Of a stretch of DNA of 64,000 nt, positions 27,827 through 36,860 are shown piece by piece (positions within the stretch are counted from its first letter, which is position 1; the number at the start of each line of letters is the position of its first letter). Source of the DNA: Rhodovulum strictum (GTDB taxonomy: Bacteria > Pseudomonadota > Alphaproteobacteria > Rhodobacterales > Rhodobacteraceae); the NCBI RefSeq assembly GCF_009649175.1, contig NZ_WJPO01000015.1, forward strand, positions 1 through 64,000. The letters run 5' to 3'. The position numbers were made by a program, and so were the translations under genes. The notes beneath the pieces are model-generated. The model had not been told where the DNA came from. It did not search any database and saw nothing but the letters and a program-made list of their open reading frames with translations.

Positions 27827-30766
27827 ATGTGCGCCGACACGCCCGACTATCGCGACACCGTCTTCCTGCCCGAAACCGATTTCCCGATGCGCGCGGGCCT
27901 GCCCGAGCGCGAACCCGCCTGGCTGGAGCGCTGGGCGCGGCTCGGGGTCTATGACCGGCTGCGGGAAAATACGGGGCGGCCGCCCTTCATCCTGCATGAC
28001 GGCCCGCCCTACGCGAACGGGCATCTGCATATCGGCCACGCGCTGAACAAGATCCTCAAGGATTTCATCGTGCGCAGCCAGCAGATGATGGGCAAGGACG
28101 CCCGCTATGTGCCGGGCTGGGATTGCCACGGGCTGCCCATCGAATGGAAGATCGAGGAACAGTATCGGGCCAAGGGGCTCGACAAGGATTCGGTGGACGT
28201 GGTCGCCTTTCGTCAGGAATGCCGGAAATTCGCCGAAGGCTGGATCGGGGTGCAGCGCGAGGAATTCAAGCGCCTCGGCATCACCGGCAACTGGGCCGAT
28301 CCCTACCTGACCATGGATTTCCACGCCGAGGCCGTGATCGCGCAGGAATTCATGACATTCCTGATGAACGGCGCGCTCTATCAGGGCTCCAAGCCCGTGA
28401 TGTGGAGCCCCGTCGAAAAGACCGCATTGGCCGAGGCCGAGGTCGAATATCACGACCACCAGAGCCACACGATCTGGGTGAAGTTTCCGGTTGTGGCAGT
28501 TAGAAATACTCCGGTCCTTCGGACGTTGAGCAGTATCAATCCAGTTGATGCGCTTGTCGGCGCAAAGGTGGTGATCTGGACAACAACACCTTGGACCATC
28601 CCGCAGAACCGCGCTGTGGCTTACAATCCAGCGATCACGTACGGGCTTTTCGAGGTGACCTCGGTTCTTGAGGGTGCTTCGGCTGTTGAAGGCGAACGTA
28701 TCCTTGTTGCCGACAATCTGGCTGAGCAGACGTTCAGACAGGCCAAGGTTCAGGAGTATAATCGTATCGCGACGGTATCCTTTGTCGGCACCGAGAAAAT
28801 ATCTCTCGCCCACCCCTTCCGCGGCATCGAGGGCGGCAATGGCGAGTGGGATTTCGACGTGCCCATGCTGCCCGGCGATCACGTCACCGACGACGCAGGG
28901 ACAGGCTTTGTCCATACCGCGCCCAGCCATGGCGATGACGACTACCAGATCGGCCTGAAATACAACCTGCCGATGACGTATAATGTCCTTGAGGACGGCT
29001 CGTTCCGGCCCGACCTGCCGATCTTTGGCGGGCAGGCGATCCTGACGCCCGAGGGCAAGGAAGGCCCGGCCAATGTCTCGGTGATCAAGCAACTGGCCTA
29101 TGCCGGGGCGCTGCTGGCCAAGGGCAAGCTGAAACACAGCTACCCGCATAGCTGGCGCTCGAAGGCGCCCTTGATCTACCGCAACACGCCGCAATGGTTC
29201 GCCGCCATCGACCACAGGCTGGACGATGGCATGGGCAGCTATGGCGACACGATCCGGCAACGCGCGCTGACCTCGATCGACCAGTTGGTGCGCTGGACGC
29301 CGCAGACCGGGCGCAACCGGCTTTACTCGATGATCGAGGCCCGGCCCGACTGGGTTCTGTCGCGCCAGCGCGCCTGGGGCGTGCCGCTGACCTGTTTCGT
29401 CAAGCGCGGCGCCAAGCCCACCGATCCCGATTTCCTGCTGCGCGACCGGGCGGTGAACGCGCGCATCGTGGCGGCGTTCGAGGCCGAAGGGGCGGATGCC
29501 TGGTATGCCGAGGGGGCGAAGGCGCGGTTCCTCGGGACCGACCACGACCCCGAGGCTTACGATCAGGTCATGGACGTGCTGGATGTGTGGTTCGATTCAG
29601 GCTCCACCCATGCCTTCGTGCTGCGCGACCGGGCGGACGGGGCGGCGGACGGGATTGCGGATCTGTATCTTGAGGGCACTGACCAGCATCGCGGCTGGTT
29701 CCATTCCTCGATGCTTCAGGCCTGCGGCACCATCGGCCGGGCGCCCTATCGCGGCGTGCTGACCCATGGCTTCACGCTGGACGAGAAGGGCAACAAGATG
29801 TCCAAATCGCTCGGCAACACCGTCGCGCCCGAGGATGTCATCAAGCAATATGGTGCCGACATCCTGCGGCTGTGGGTGGCGCAGTCGGATTATACCGTGG
29901 ACCTGCGCATCGGGCCGGAGATCCTGAAAGGCGTGGCCGACAGCTACCGCCGCCTGCGCAACACGCTGCGATTCCTGCTGGGCAATCTGGCCGGGTTCAC
30001 CGAGGCCGAACGGGTCGCGCCCGCCGAGATGCCTGAACTGGAACGCTGGGTGCTGCACCGGCTGGCGGAACTCGACCAGCGGGTGCGGCAGGGCTATGAT
30101 GCCTATGATTTCCAGGGCGTGTTCCAGGCGCTGTTCAACTTCTGCACCGTGGATCTGTCGGCCTTCTATTTCGACATCCGCAAGGACGCGCTGTATTGCG
30201 ATGCGCCGGGCAGCCCGCGCCGCCGGGCCGCGCGCAGTGTGCTGGACCTGCTGTTCCACCGCCTGACCACCTGGCTTGCGCCGATGCTGGTCTTCACGAT
30301 GGAGGATGTCTGGCTTGCGCGTTTCCCGGGCGAGGAGGGGTCCGTGCATTTTGAGGATATCCCCGAGACGCCTGCGGAGTGGCGCGACGACGCGCTGGCG
30401 GCGAAATGGGCGGGCATGCGGCAGGTGCGGCGCGTGGTGACGGCGGCGCTGGAGATCCAGCGTCAGGACAAGGTGATCGGCGCAAGCCTGGAGGCAGCAC
30501 CCGTCGTCCATGTCGAGGACGCGGCCGTGCTGGCCGCGCTGAAGACGGTCGAGTTCGCCGATCTCTGCATCACCTCGGACATACTGCTGACCGCCGATCC
30601 CAGCCCGAACGAGGCCTTCCGCCTGCCCGAAGTGCCGGGCGTGGGCGTGGTCTTTGAAAAGGCCGAGGGCGAGAAATGCCAGCGCTGCTGGAAGATCCTG
30701 CCCGATGTCGGCAGCCACGCCCACCCGGGCACCTGCGCCCGCTGCGCCGCGGTGCTGGGCGGATAG
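27827..30766 (+). CDS. ileS: Isoleucyl-tRNA synthetase
   Basis: A 979-residue class I aminoacyl-tRNA synthetase. The ATP-binding signature is GHLHIGHALNKI and the second is NKMSKSLGN. The editing domain contains WTTTPWTIPQNRA, which clears mischarged valine, and the C-terminus has the zinc knuckle CQRCWKILP..CARCAAV. The ATG at 27827 lies after GAGG; an ATG at 27800 is possible. Bases from about 28490 to 28806 (residues about 221-327, inside the editing domain) have visibly lower G+C and different codon choice from the rest, which suggests replacement by recombination. The reading frame is intact. Confidence 0.96.
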   Translation: MCADTPDYRDTVFLPETDFPMRAGLPEREPAWLERWARLGVYDRLRENTGRPPFILHDGPPYANGHLHIGHALNKILKDFIVRSQQMMGKDARYVPGWDCHGLPIEWKIEEQYRAKGLDKDSVDVVAFRQECRKFAEGWIGVQREEFKRLGITGNWADPYLTMDFHAEAVIAQEFMTFLMNGALYQGSKPVMWSPVEKTALAEAEVEYHDHQSHTIWVKFPVVAVRNTPVLRTLSSINPVDALVGAKVVIWTTTPWTIPQNRAVAYNPAITYGLFEVTSVLEGASAVEGERILVADNLAEQTFRQAKVQEYNRIATVSFVGTEKISLAHPFRGIEGGNGEWDFDVPMLPGDHVTDDAGTGFVHTAPSHGDDDYQIGLKYNLPMTYNVLEDGSFRPDLPIFGGQAILTPEGKEGPANVSVIKQLAYAGALLAKGKLKHSYPHSWRSKAPLIYRNTPQWFAAIDHRLDDGMGSYGDTIRQRALTSIDQLVRWTPQTGRNRLYSMIEARPDWVLSRQRAWGVPLTCFVKRGAKPTDPDFLLRDRAVNARIVAAFEAEGADAWYAEGAKARFLGTDHDPEAYDQVMDVLDVWFDSGSTHAFVLRDRADGAADGIADLYLEGTDQHRGWFHSSMLQACGTIGRAPYRGVLTHGFTLDEKGNKMSKSLGNTVAPEDVIKQYGADILRLWVAQSDYTVDLRIGPEILKGVADSYRRLRNTLRFLLGNLAGFTEAERVAPAEMPELERWVLHRLAELDQRVRQGYDAYDFQGVFQALFNFCTVDLSAFYFDIRKDALYCDAPGSPRRRAARSVLDLLFHRLTTWLAPMLVFTMEDVWLARFPGEEGSVHFEDIPETPAEWRDDALAAKWAGMRQVRRVVTAALEIQRQDKVIGASLEAAPVVHVEDAAVLAALKTVEFADLCITSDILLTADPSPNEAFRLPEVPGVGVVFEKAEGEKCQRCWKILPDVGSHAHPGTCARCAAVLGG

Positions 30767-30767
30767 A

Positions 30768-30830
30768 TCGGGGGCGCCCGCTGGCGCGGGCGCTTGCCTC
30801 CGGCGGGGGTATCCGGACCGGCAAGACGGG
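30768..30830. repeat. Decayed copy of the intergenic repeat
   Basis: Contains the hairpin GCGCCCGC-tggc-GCGGGCGC (30774-30793), then TTGCCTCCGGCGGGGGTAT, matching the core of the repeats at 12911 and 18814. The sequence after TAT diverges (ccggaccggcaagacgg). Unlike the other copies it lies between two genes of the same orientation (ileS and ftsW). Confidence 0.6.
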
Positions 30831-30970
30831 CGGGCGAGCGCCCTGCGGCCCGTTCCCGCGCAGCGGGCGGCGGTAACCTTTCCAGACTGGCGTGCGGCGC
30901 ACTTTGGCGCTACACTGAACTCTAGACCCGGCAAACGGGCGAAGGCAGAGGCAGTCGAGGCAGTACGCCC

Positions 30971-32140
30971 ATGACGGAAATGGTCTACGGGACCGCGCCG
31001 ATTCGCGCGGGCGAACCGGTTCTGCCGCGTTGGTGGCGGACGGTGGACAGGTGGGCGATCACCTGCATCCTGATGCTGTTCGGGGTGGGGCTGTTGCTGG
31101 GGCTGGCGGCCTCGCCGCCGCTGGCCGCCAAGAACGGGCTGGCCGCTTTCTACTATGTCGAACGGCAGATGATGTTCGGCGCGCTGGCGCTGGGCGTGAT
31201 GATGGTCGTCTCGATGATGTCGCCGGACATGGTGCGCAGGCTGGGCGTGATCGGCTTTCTGGGCGCCTTCGTCGCGCTGGCCCTGCTGCCGTTTCTGGGC
31301 ACCGATTTCGGCAAGGGGGCGGTGCGGTGGTATTCGCTGGGCTTCGCGTCCGTCCAGCCCTCGGAATTCCTGAAGCCCGGCTTCATCGTGCTGGCGGCCT
31401 GGATGCTGGCCGCCGCGCAGGAACTGAACGGGCCGCCCGGGCGCATGATGTCGCTGGCGGTGACGCTGGCGGTGGTGCTGATCCTCGCCTTCCAGCCCGA
31501 TTTCGGGCAGGCGGCGCTGATCCTGTTTGCCTGGGGCGTGATGTATTTCGTGGCCGGTGCGCCCTTCCTGTTGCTGGTCGCCGTGGCAGGTGCGGTTGTT
31601 GCGGGGGGCACGCTGGCCTATCAGGGATCCGAGCATTTTGCCCGCCGCATCGACGGCTTCCTGTCCTCCGAGATCGACCCGCGCACGCAGCTTGGCTATG
31701 CGGTGAACGCGATCCAGGAAGGCGGGTTCTTCGGCGTGGGCGTGGGCGAGGGGCAGGTGAAATGGTCGCTGCCCGATGCGCATACCGATTTCATCATCGC
31801 GGTTGCGGCCGAGGAATACGGGCTGGTGCTGGTGGCTGCGATCATCGGGCTTTACGCGGTGATCGTCGTGCGCTCGCTGTTCCGGCTGATGCGCGAGCGC
31901 GACACCTTCATCCGGATCGCGGGCACGGGGCTGGCCTGCACCTTTGGCGTGCAGGCGCTGATCAACATGGGCGTGGCGGTCAAACTGCTGCCCGCCAAGG
32001 GCATGACGCTGCCCTTTGTCAGCTATGGCGGCTCGTCGCTGATCGCCATGGGCATCATGGTGGGCATGCTGCTGGCGCTGACGCGCAGCCGGCCGCAGGG
32101 CGAGATCGGCGACATCCTGCGCCGCAGGGGGCTGGCATGA
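30971..32140 (+). CDS. ftsW: SEDS-family septal peptidoglycan polymerase FtsW
   Basis: A 389-residue multi-pass membrane protein of the SEDS family that polymerises septal peptidoglycan with its partner penicillin-binding protein. Hallmarks are [33 protein letters not shown] with the catalytic Asp, the loop [17 protein letters not shown], and the C-terminal [11 protein letters not shown]. Its place directly before murG with an ATGA overlap favours FtsW over RodA. It starts the wall and division gene run. Confidence 0.94.
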   Translation: MTEMVYGTAPIRAGEPVLPRWWRTVDRWAITCILMLFGVGLLLGLAASPPLAAKNGLAAFYYVERQMMFGALALGVMMVVSMMSPDMVRRLGVIGFLGAFVALALLPFLGTDFGKGAVRWYSLGFASVQPSEFLKPGFIVLAAWMLAAAQELNGPPGRMMSLAVTLAVVLILAFQPDFGQAALILFAWGVMYFVAGAPFLLLVAVAGAVVAGGTLAYQGSEHFARRIDGFLSSEIDPRTQLGYAVNAIQEGGFFGVGVGEGQVKWSLPDAHTDFIIAVAAEEYGLVLVAAIIGLYAVIVVRSLFRLMRERDTFIRIAGTGLACTFGVQALINMGVAVKLLPAKGMTLPFVSYGGSSLIAMGIMVGMLLALTRSRPQGEIGDILRRRGLA

Positions 32141-33231
32141 GCGCGCCGCTTCTGGTCATTGCCGCGGGCGGCACCGGCGGGCACATGTTCCCGGCCCAGG
32201 CGCTGGCCGAGGCGATGCTGGCGCGCGGCTGGCGGGTCAAGCTGTCGACCGATGCGCGCGGCGCACGCTATGCGGGGGGATTTCCGCGGCAGGTCGAGAT
32301 CGCCCGCGTGGCCGCCGACAGTCTGGCGCGCGGCGGGCTGGTCGAGCGGATCGCGGCGCCCTTCCGGCTGGGCGTGGGCGTGGTGGTGGCGCTGGTGAGC
32401 ATGCTGCGCGACCGTCCGGCGGTGGTGGCGGGCTTTGGCGGCTATCCGTCCTTCCCGGCGCTGACGGCCGCGATCGCGCTGAAACTGCCGCGGATGATCC
32501 ATGAACAGAACGGCGTGCTGGGGCAGGTGAACGAGCTTTATGCCCGGCGCGTTCATGCCATCGGCTGTGGCACATGGCCGACCGATCTGCCCGATGGTGT
32601 CGAGGCATGGCATGTCGGCAACCCTGTGCGCGCAGCGGTGATGGAACGCGCGGGCGCACCCTATATCCCGCCGGGCGACTATCCGATGAGCATTGTCGCC
32701 ATCGGTGGCAGCCAGGGCGCGCGGGTGCTGTCGGACACTGTGCCCGCCGCCATCGCCGCCCTGCCCGAGCATCTGCGCCGCCATATCCGCGTGTCCCATC
32801 AGGCCCGCGAAGAGGATGTGGCGCGGGTCGATCTGGCCTATGCGCAGGCGGGTATCGAGGCCGATGTCCGGCCCTTCTTCAACGACATTCCCGCGCGTCT
32901 GGCCGAGGCGCAGCTTGTCATCAGCCGCGCCGGGGCCTCGTCGATTGCCGATATTTCGGTGATCGGGCGGCCCTCGATCCTGATCCCCTATCCTTACGCG
33001 ACGGGCGATCATCAGACCGCCAATGCCCGCGGGCTGGTCGAGGCGGGGGCGGCGATCCTGATCCCCGAATCCGCCCTTGACCCCGCCGCGCTGTCGGCGC
33101 AAATCGCCACGGTTCTCGAACAACCCGAAGGGGCCATTCGCATGGCCCATGCCGCGCTGTCCTGCGGACGGCCCGATGCGGCCGAACGGCTGGTCGAGAT
33201 TGTCGAGGCGCTGGGCGGAGAAGGGCGATAG
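32137..33231 (+). CDS. murG: Undecaprenyl-PP-MurNAc-pentapeptide GlcNAc transferase
   Basis: A 364-residue GT28 glycosyltransferase that adds GlcNAc to lipid I to make lipid II on the cytoplasmic face of the membrane. The N-terminal glycine-rich loop is [30 protein letters not shown] and [11 protein letters not shown] are also typical, as is the donor-site segment [11 protein letters not shown]. Translation is coupled to ftsW through ATGA; murC follows with one base between stop and start. Confidence 0.96.
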   Translation: MSAPLLVIAAGGTGGHMFPAQALAEAMLARGWRVKLSTDARGARYAGGFPRQVEIARVAADSLARGGLVERIAAPFRLGVGVVVALVSMLRDRPAVVAGFGGYPSFPALTAAIALKLPRMIHEQNGVLGQVNELYARRVHAIGCGTWPTDLPDGVEAWHVGNPVRAAVMERAGAPYIPPGDYPMSIVAIGGSQGARVLSDTVPAAIAALPEHLRRHIRVSHQAREEDVARVDLAYAQAGIEADVRPFFNDIPARLAEAQLVISRAGASSIADISVIGRPSILIPYPYATGDHQTANARGLVEAGAAILIPESALDPAALSAQIATVLEQPEGAIRMAHAALSCGRPDAAERLVEIVEALGGEGR

Positions 33232-33232
33232 C

Positions 33233-34657
33233 ATGAACCTTGCAACGGGACAGGACTGGATGAGCGCGGCGACCAAGCTACCGACCGATGTGGGGCCGAT
33301 CCATTTCGTCGGCATTGGCGGCATCGGCATGTCGGGCATTGCCGAGGTGCTGCTGAACCTCGGCTACCGGGTGCAGGGCTCTGACCTGAAGGGATCGAAG
33401 ATCACCGACCGGCTGAAGGCGATGGGCGCCACCATCTTCGAGGGCCAGCGCGCCGAGAACCTTGCGGGGGCGTCGGTGGTGGTGATCTCCTCCGCGATCA
33501 AGCCGGGCAACCCGGAGCTTGACGCCGCGCGGCTGTCGGGTCTGCCGGTGGTGCGCCGGGCCGAGATGCTGGCCGAACTGATGCGGCTGAAATCGAATGT
33601 CGCGATCGCGGGCACCCATGGCAAGACCACGACGACCACGATGGTCGCGACGCTGCTGGATGCGGGCGGGCTGGATCCCACGGTCATCAATGGCGGCATC
33701 ATCCACGCCTATGGCTCGAACGCGCGGCTGGGCGCGGGCGAATGGATGGTGGTCGAGGCCGATGAAAGCGACGGCACCTTTACCCGCCTGCCCGCCACCA
33801 TCGCCATCGTCACTAATATCGACCCCGAGCATATGGAGCATTGGGGCAGTTTCGACCGGCTGCGGCAGGGCTTTCACGATTTCGTCTCGAACATCCCGTT
33901 CTATGGGCTGGCGGTCTGCTGCACCGATCACCCCGAGGTGCAGGCGCTGGTCGGCCGCGTCACCGACCGCCGGGTGGTGACCTTCGGTTTCAACGCGCAG
34001 GCCGATGTGCGCGCGGTGAACCTGAGCTACAAGGCGGGCGTGGCGCAGTTCGACATCGCGTTGCAGGCCGAGGATGTCCTGATCGAGGGCTGCACCCTGC
34101 CGATGCCGGGGGATCACAACGTGTCCAACGCCCTGGGCGCGGTGGCCGTGGCGCGTCACCTCGGCATGAAGGGCGACGAGATCCGTTCGGCGTTGGCGGG
34201 GTTCCGCGGCGTGAACCGGCGCTTTACCAAGGTCGGAGAGGTCGGCGGCGTCACCATCATCGACGATTACGGCCATCATCCGGTGGAGATCGCCGCCGTG
34301 CTCCGCGCCGCGCGGCAGGCCGGGTCGGGCCGCGTGATCGCGGTTCACCAGCCGCACCGCTACACGCGGCTGCATTCGCTGTTCGACGAGTTCTGCACCT
34401 GCTTCAACGATGCCGATGTGGTGGGCATTGCCGAAGTCTATGCCGCGGGCGAGGATCCGATCCCCGGCATCAGCCGCGACGATCTGGTGGCGGGCCTGAT
34501 CCGCCACGGCCACCGCCACGCCCACGCGATCCTGTGCGAGGACGATCTGGAACGTCTGGTCCGCGCCGAGGCCGGTCCGGGCGACATGGTGGTGTGCTTG
34601 GGCGCAGGCACGATCAGCACCTGGGCGAACGGGCTGCCGAAACGGTTGGGGGGTTAG
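33233..34657 (+). CDS. murC: UDP-N-acetylmuramate-L-alanine ligase
   Basis: A 474-residue Mur ligase that adds L-alanine to UDP-MurNAc using ATP. It has the N-terminal nucleotide-sugar motif [17 protein letters not shown], the ATP loop [15 protein letters not shown], and the C-terminal [10 protein letters not shown] and HQPHRYTRL segments. The ATG at 33233 has GGAGAAGGG upstream; an ATG at 33260 (MSAATKL) matches the N-terminus I recall for relatives and may be the true start. The uncharacterised 556-residue gene begins 12 bases after it. Confidence 0.95.
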   Translation: MNLATGQDWMSAATKLPTDVGPIHFVGIGGIGMSGIAEVLLNLGYRVQGSDLKGSKITDRLKAMGATIFEGQRAENLAGASVVVISSAIKPGNPELDAARLSGLPVVRRAEMLAELMRLKSNVAIAGTHGKTTTTTMVATLLDAGGLDPTVINGGIIHAYGSNARLGAGEWMVVEADESDGTFTRLPATIAIVTNIDPEHMEHWGSFDRLRQGFHDFVSNIPFYGLAVCCTDHPEVQALVGRVTDRRVVTFGFNAQADVRAVNLSYKAGVAQFDIALQAEDVLIEGCTLPMPGDHNVSNALGAVAVARHLGMKGDEIRSALAGFRGVNRRFTKVGEVGGVTIIDDYGHHPVEIAAVLRAARQAGSGRVIAVHQPHRYTRLHSLFDEFCTCFNDADVVGIAEVYAAGEDPIPGISRDDLVAGLIRHGHRHAHAILCEDDLERLVRAEAGPGDMVVCLGAGTISTWANGLPKRLGG

Positions 34658-34669
34658 GTCCGCGGGGCG

Positions 34670-36340
34670 ATGGTCGAGATTGCGGAGATCAGGGACGAGG
34701 AGAGCTTCAAGGCGTGGCTTGAGCAGGAAGATCTGCCGAAAGATGCCCTAGTGGCGCTGGCTCATCGGGCGGCGATGCGGGTGCTGCCGATTTGGTGGGC
34801 GCAGGTCCATGCGGCAGAGTGGGTGCGCCAACGTGAATTGACAGCCCTGCCGAGTCTGCGCTGCGCCCTGATTTCAGGGTTGACGACGTTGGGCGCCACC
34901 CCTGAAATCAGGGCGTCGGCGGCCGCCGACGCCGCCCACGCCTACCCCTACCCTGCCGCCGCCGCCGACGTCGCCGCCGAAGCCGCTACCTCCGCCGTTG
35001 CCGCCGCCCTCACCACCGTCCGCACCGTAGCCAATACCGCCGCCGCAGCCGGTGCCGCTGCTGTCGCCACCGCCCATGCCGCCGACGCTGCCGCCGACGC
35101 GTGGACTGCGTTGCGAGAGGATTGCGCCGCGCGCGCCGATGTCCCACGGCTCATGGCCACCCCCCTGTGGCACGAGGCCGAGCGGCCCTTCGACGGGATA
35201 TGGCACAGCGTGCGCACCCAATACCCGCCCGACGGCGACCATCCCTGGGCCTTCTGGATCGACTGGTATCAACGCGCCCTCGACGGCACCGAGACGCGCT
35301 GGGATCTGCTGCGCAAGATCGCCCTGATCGACAACGCCATCTGGGAGGCCGGACCCGAAGCCGTCGCCGCAGAAATCGTGCGGCTGCAAGGGGGTGAGCG
35401 CACGCCGCTCGCGCGGGCCTATCCGGTCGATTTCACCTTCGACGCTCTGCTGCGCGTCATGCGGATGGTGGGCATCGACGACGACATGCGCCATCTGCAT
35501 GATCCGTCCGTGGTGCGGGCGTTTCTCGACAATTGCGAGGAATTGCGCGACAAGTTGCAGGATTTCGCGGATTATGCCTCCGATCTCAGCGGCGGCGGAA
35601 ATTCCGCGGGTGTTCTGAAACGCGCGGCGCAGAAGGTGCTGAGCGAGTTGCAGCGCACCGAGGATTTCCACCATCTGCGCGCCCGGCGCATCGTCGAGCT
35701 TGCCGGGGAACTGGAACTTTTTTCCAAGGAAGAACGCGCCCGCGCCGATCTGGGCCAGACGCTTTCGCTTATCCTCGACAACGCCATTTCCCTGTTGCGC
35801 GATGTCACCCGCCGCCATTTCGGCCCGTCCTATACGGCGCTTGCGCCGCTGTCGGACCTGTCGCTGGACCATGTCGATCAGGATGCCGTCATTGCGCTGT
35901 TCGACGACATGATCGGGCGCATGGAGGCGCTGCCTTCGAACGAATTGGTGGCGCTGGATCAGGACGGGTTGAATGTCTTCCGCGACATGCTGCGCGAGGC
36001 GAGGGAGTTCCGCGCCGCGATCGCCGAAGCCTCGACCGATGCGTTCCGCGAGGTGATGGAGGCCCGCTTTGCCGAAAGCCTTGGCAGCACGGGGCTGGCC
36101 GTGGGCAGGTTCATCGAGAAATCCTCCGAAGCCGCCGGGAAGGCAGGCGCGGTGGCGGACTGGACGGAAAGGCAGTTCAAGCGCGTCACGTCTTTGGCCG
36201 ATATCGTCGAGGCCATTCGTGCGTATTTCAATTCAGGGGGGGGCATCGGGATGACCAAAGCCCTGAAACGGCACATCGGCCCTCAGACAGCCTGCGCGGC
36301 GGGGTGCATCCGGCGCGCGGATCGGGAGGCGATGCGATGA
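34670..36340 (+). CDS. Uncharacterised 556-residue protein inserted in the mur operon
   Basis: I do not recognise a named family. Residues 1-80 form a helical start with WWAQVHAAEWVRQRELTALP. Residues about 83-150 are a low-complexity stretch dominated by alanine encoded almost entirely by GCC. Residues about 160-260 hold the aromatic block HPWAFWIDWYQRALDG..WDLLRKIALIDNAIWEAGPEAV, which I recall in other alphaproteobacterial proteins of unknown function that also have Ala-rich repeats. The rest is acidic, helical and soluble-looking, ending in a basic tail. No signal peptide or membrane helix is seen. It starts 12 bases after murC and its stop overlaps the next start (ATGA), so it is co-translated with wall genes; most relatives lack a gene here. 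Confidence 0.8.
   Translation: MVEIAEIRDEESFKAWLEQEDLPKDALVALAHRAAMRVLPIWWAQVHAAEWVRQRELTALPSLRCALISGLTTLGATPEIRASAAADAAHAYPYPAAAADVAAEAATSAVAAALTTVRTVANTAAAAGAAAVATAHAADAAADAWTALREDCAARADVPRLMATPLWHEAERPFDGIWHSVRTQYPPDGDHPWAFWIDWYQRALDGTETRWDLLRKIALIDNAIWEAGPEAVAAEIVRLQGGERTPLARAYPVDFTFDALLRVMRMVGIDDDMRHLHDPSVVRAFLDNCEELRDKLQDFADYASDLSGGGNSAGVLKRAAQKVLSELQRTEDFHHLRARRIVELAGELELFSKEERARADLGQTLSLILDNAISLLRDVTRRHFGPSYTALAPLSDLSLDHVDQDAVIALFDDMIGRMEALPSNELVALDQDGLNVFRDMLREAREFRAAIAEASTDAFREVMEARFAESLGSTGLAVGRFIEKSSEAAGKAGAVADWTERQFKRVTSLADIVEAIRAYFNSGGGIGMTKALKRHIGPQTACAAGCIRRADREAMR
34864..34915. repeat. 16-base inverted repeat inside the uncharacterised gene
   Basis: CGCCCTGATTTCAGGG (34864-34879) is repeated in inverted orientation as CCCTGAAATCAGGGCG (34900-34915) with 20 bases between. 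Each arm is also nearly self-complementary. The repeat is in coding sequence directly before the GCC-rich alanine tract. It could be a hairpin in the mRNA or the remains of a small mobile palindrome. Confidence 0.75.
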
Positions 36341-36597
36341 CCGTTTCGCTGATCCTGGCCTGTCTGTGGGTCGTGGTGGCGGCCGGGTTGGGGATGCTGC
36401 CGCAGCGGTTTCACTGGCCCGCGGCCTATGGGCTGATCGCGCTGGGAATCCCGCTTCTGGGCTATGTCACCTATCAGAACGGGCCGTTGGCAGGGATGGT
36501 GGCGATGGCGGCTGGTGTCTCGGTGCTGCGCTGGCCCACGCTTTATCTGCTGCGCTGGCTGGCGCGTCCGTTGCGCCGCCGCCAGCGCGAGGAATGA
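36337..36597 (+). CDS. DUF2484-family small membrane protein
   Basis: An 86-residue protein with three hydrophobic segments (about residues 3-22, 28-46 and 50-65) and a basic C-terminal tail ([10 protein letters not shown]). I recall the DUF2484 family as a small membrane protein found in Rhodobacteraceae between murC and murB, and the location fits. Function is unknown. It overlaps both neighbours by ATGA, so it is translated with the wall operon. Confidence 0.8.
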   Translation: MTVSLILACLWVVVAAGLGMLPQRFHWPAAYGLIALGIPLLGYVTYQNGPLAGMVAMAAGVSVLRWPTLYLLRWLARPLRRRQREE

Positions 36598-36860
36598 CGG
36601 TCCTTCTGGTCTATGCGGGCTGGGCTGCGGCGCCGATCATGGCCTATGCCGCGCTGTCGCACGGGCTGCGCCGGGCCTTGACGGGGTTTCTGGCGCTGAT
36701 CGGGGGCTATTCCGTTCTTGTCTGGCTGACCTGGGCGGCGCTGGTCCGGGGGGCGGGCGGGCCGGTTGCGCCGCTGGCCGTGATCGGACCATGGGCGGGC
36801 GTTGCGCTGCTGTCGGTGCTGCTTTATGCCCTGGGCGCATGGATCGGACGCGACAGATGA
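36594..36860 (+). CDS. Small three-helix membrane protein in mur operon
   Basis: An 88-residue protein with three hydrophobic segments (about residues 3-20, 31-52 and 58-82) joined by short loops. No recognised motif. It overlaps the DUF2484 gene and murB by 4 bases each, so it is part of the same translational chain. It may act in the membrane with the wall enzymes, but that is only suggested by position. Confidence 0.75.
   Translation: MTVLLVYAGWAAAPIMAYAALSHGLRRALTGFLALIGGYSVLVWLTWAALVRGAGGPVAPLAVIGPWAGVALLSVLLYALGAWIGRDR

Noticed and set aside
25690-27840. Long minus-strand open frame opposite the YcjF-like gene
   Set aside because: It is an antisense shadow of the GAG/CGG-rich helix region (Leu/Pro/Ala-rich), with no recognisable domain.
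30774-30793. Hairpin after ileS considered as an intrinsic terminator
   Set aside because: The 8-base stem lacks a T tract and matches the intergenic repeat, so it is listed as part of the repeat instead.
34874-35872. Minus-strand open frame with a Gly-rich C-terminus
   Set aside because: The glycine run is the reverse of the GCC-rich alanine tract of the plus-strand gene, which has proper start, coupling and codon pattern.
34670-36340. Prophage or integrative element in the mur cluster
   Set aside because: Only one extra large gene is present, with no integrase, transposase, direct repeats or composition shift as strong as in the real low-G+C islets.
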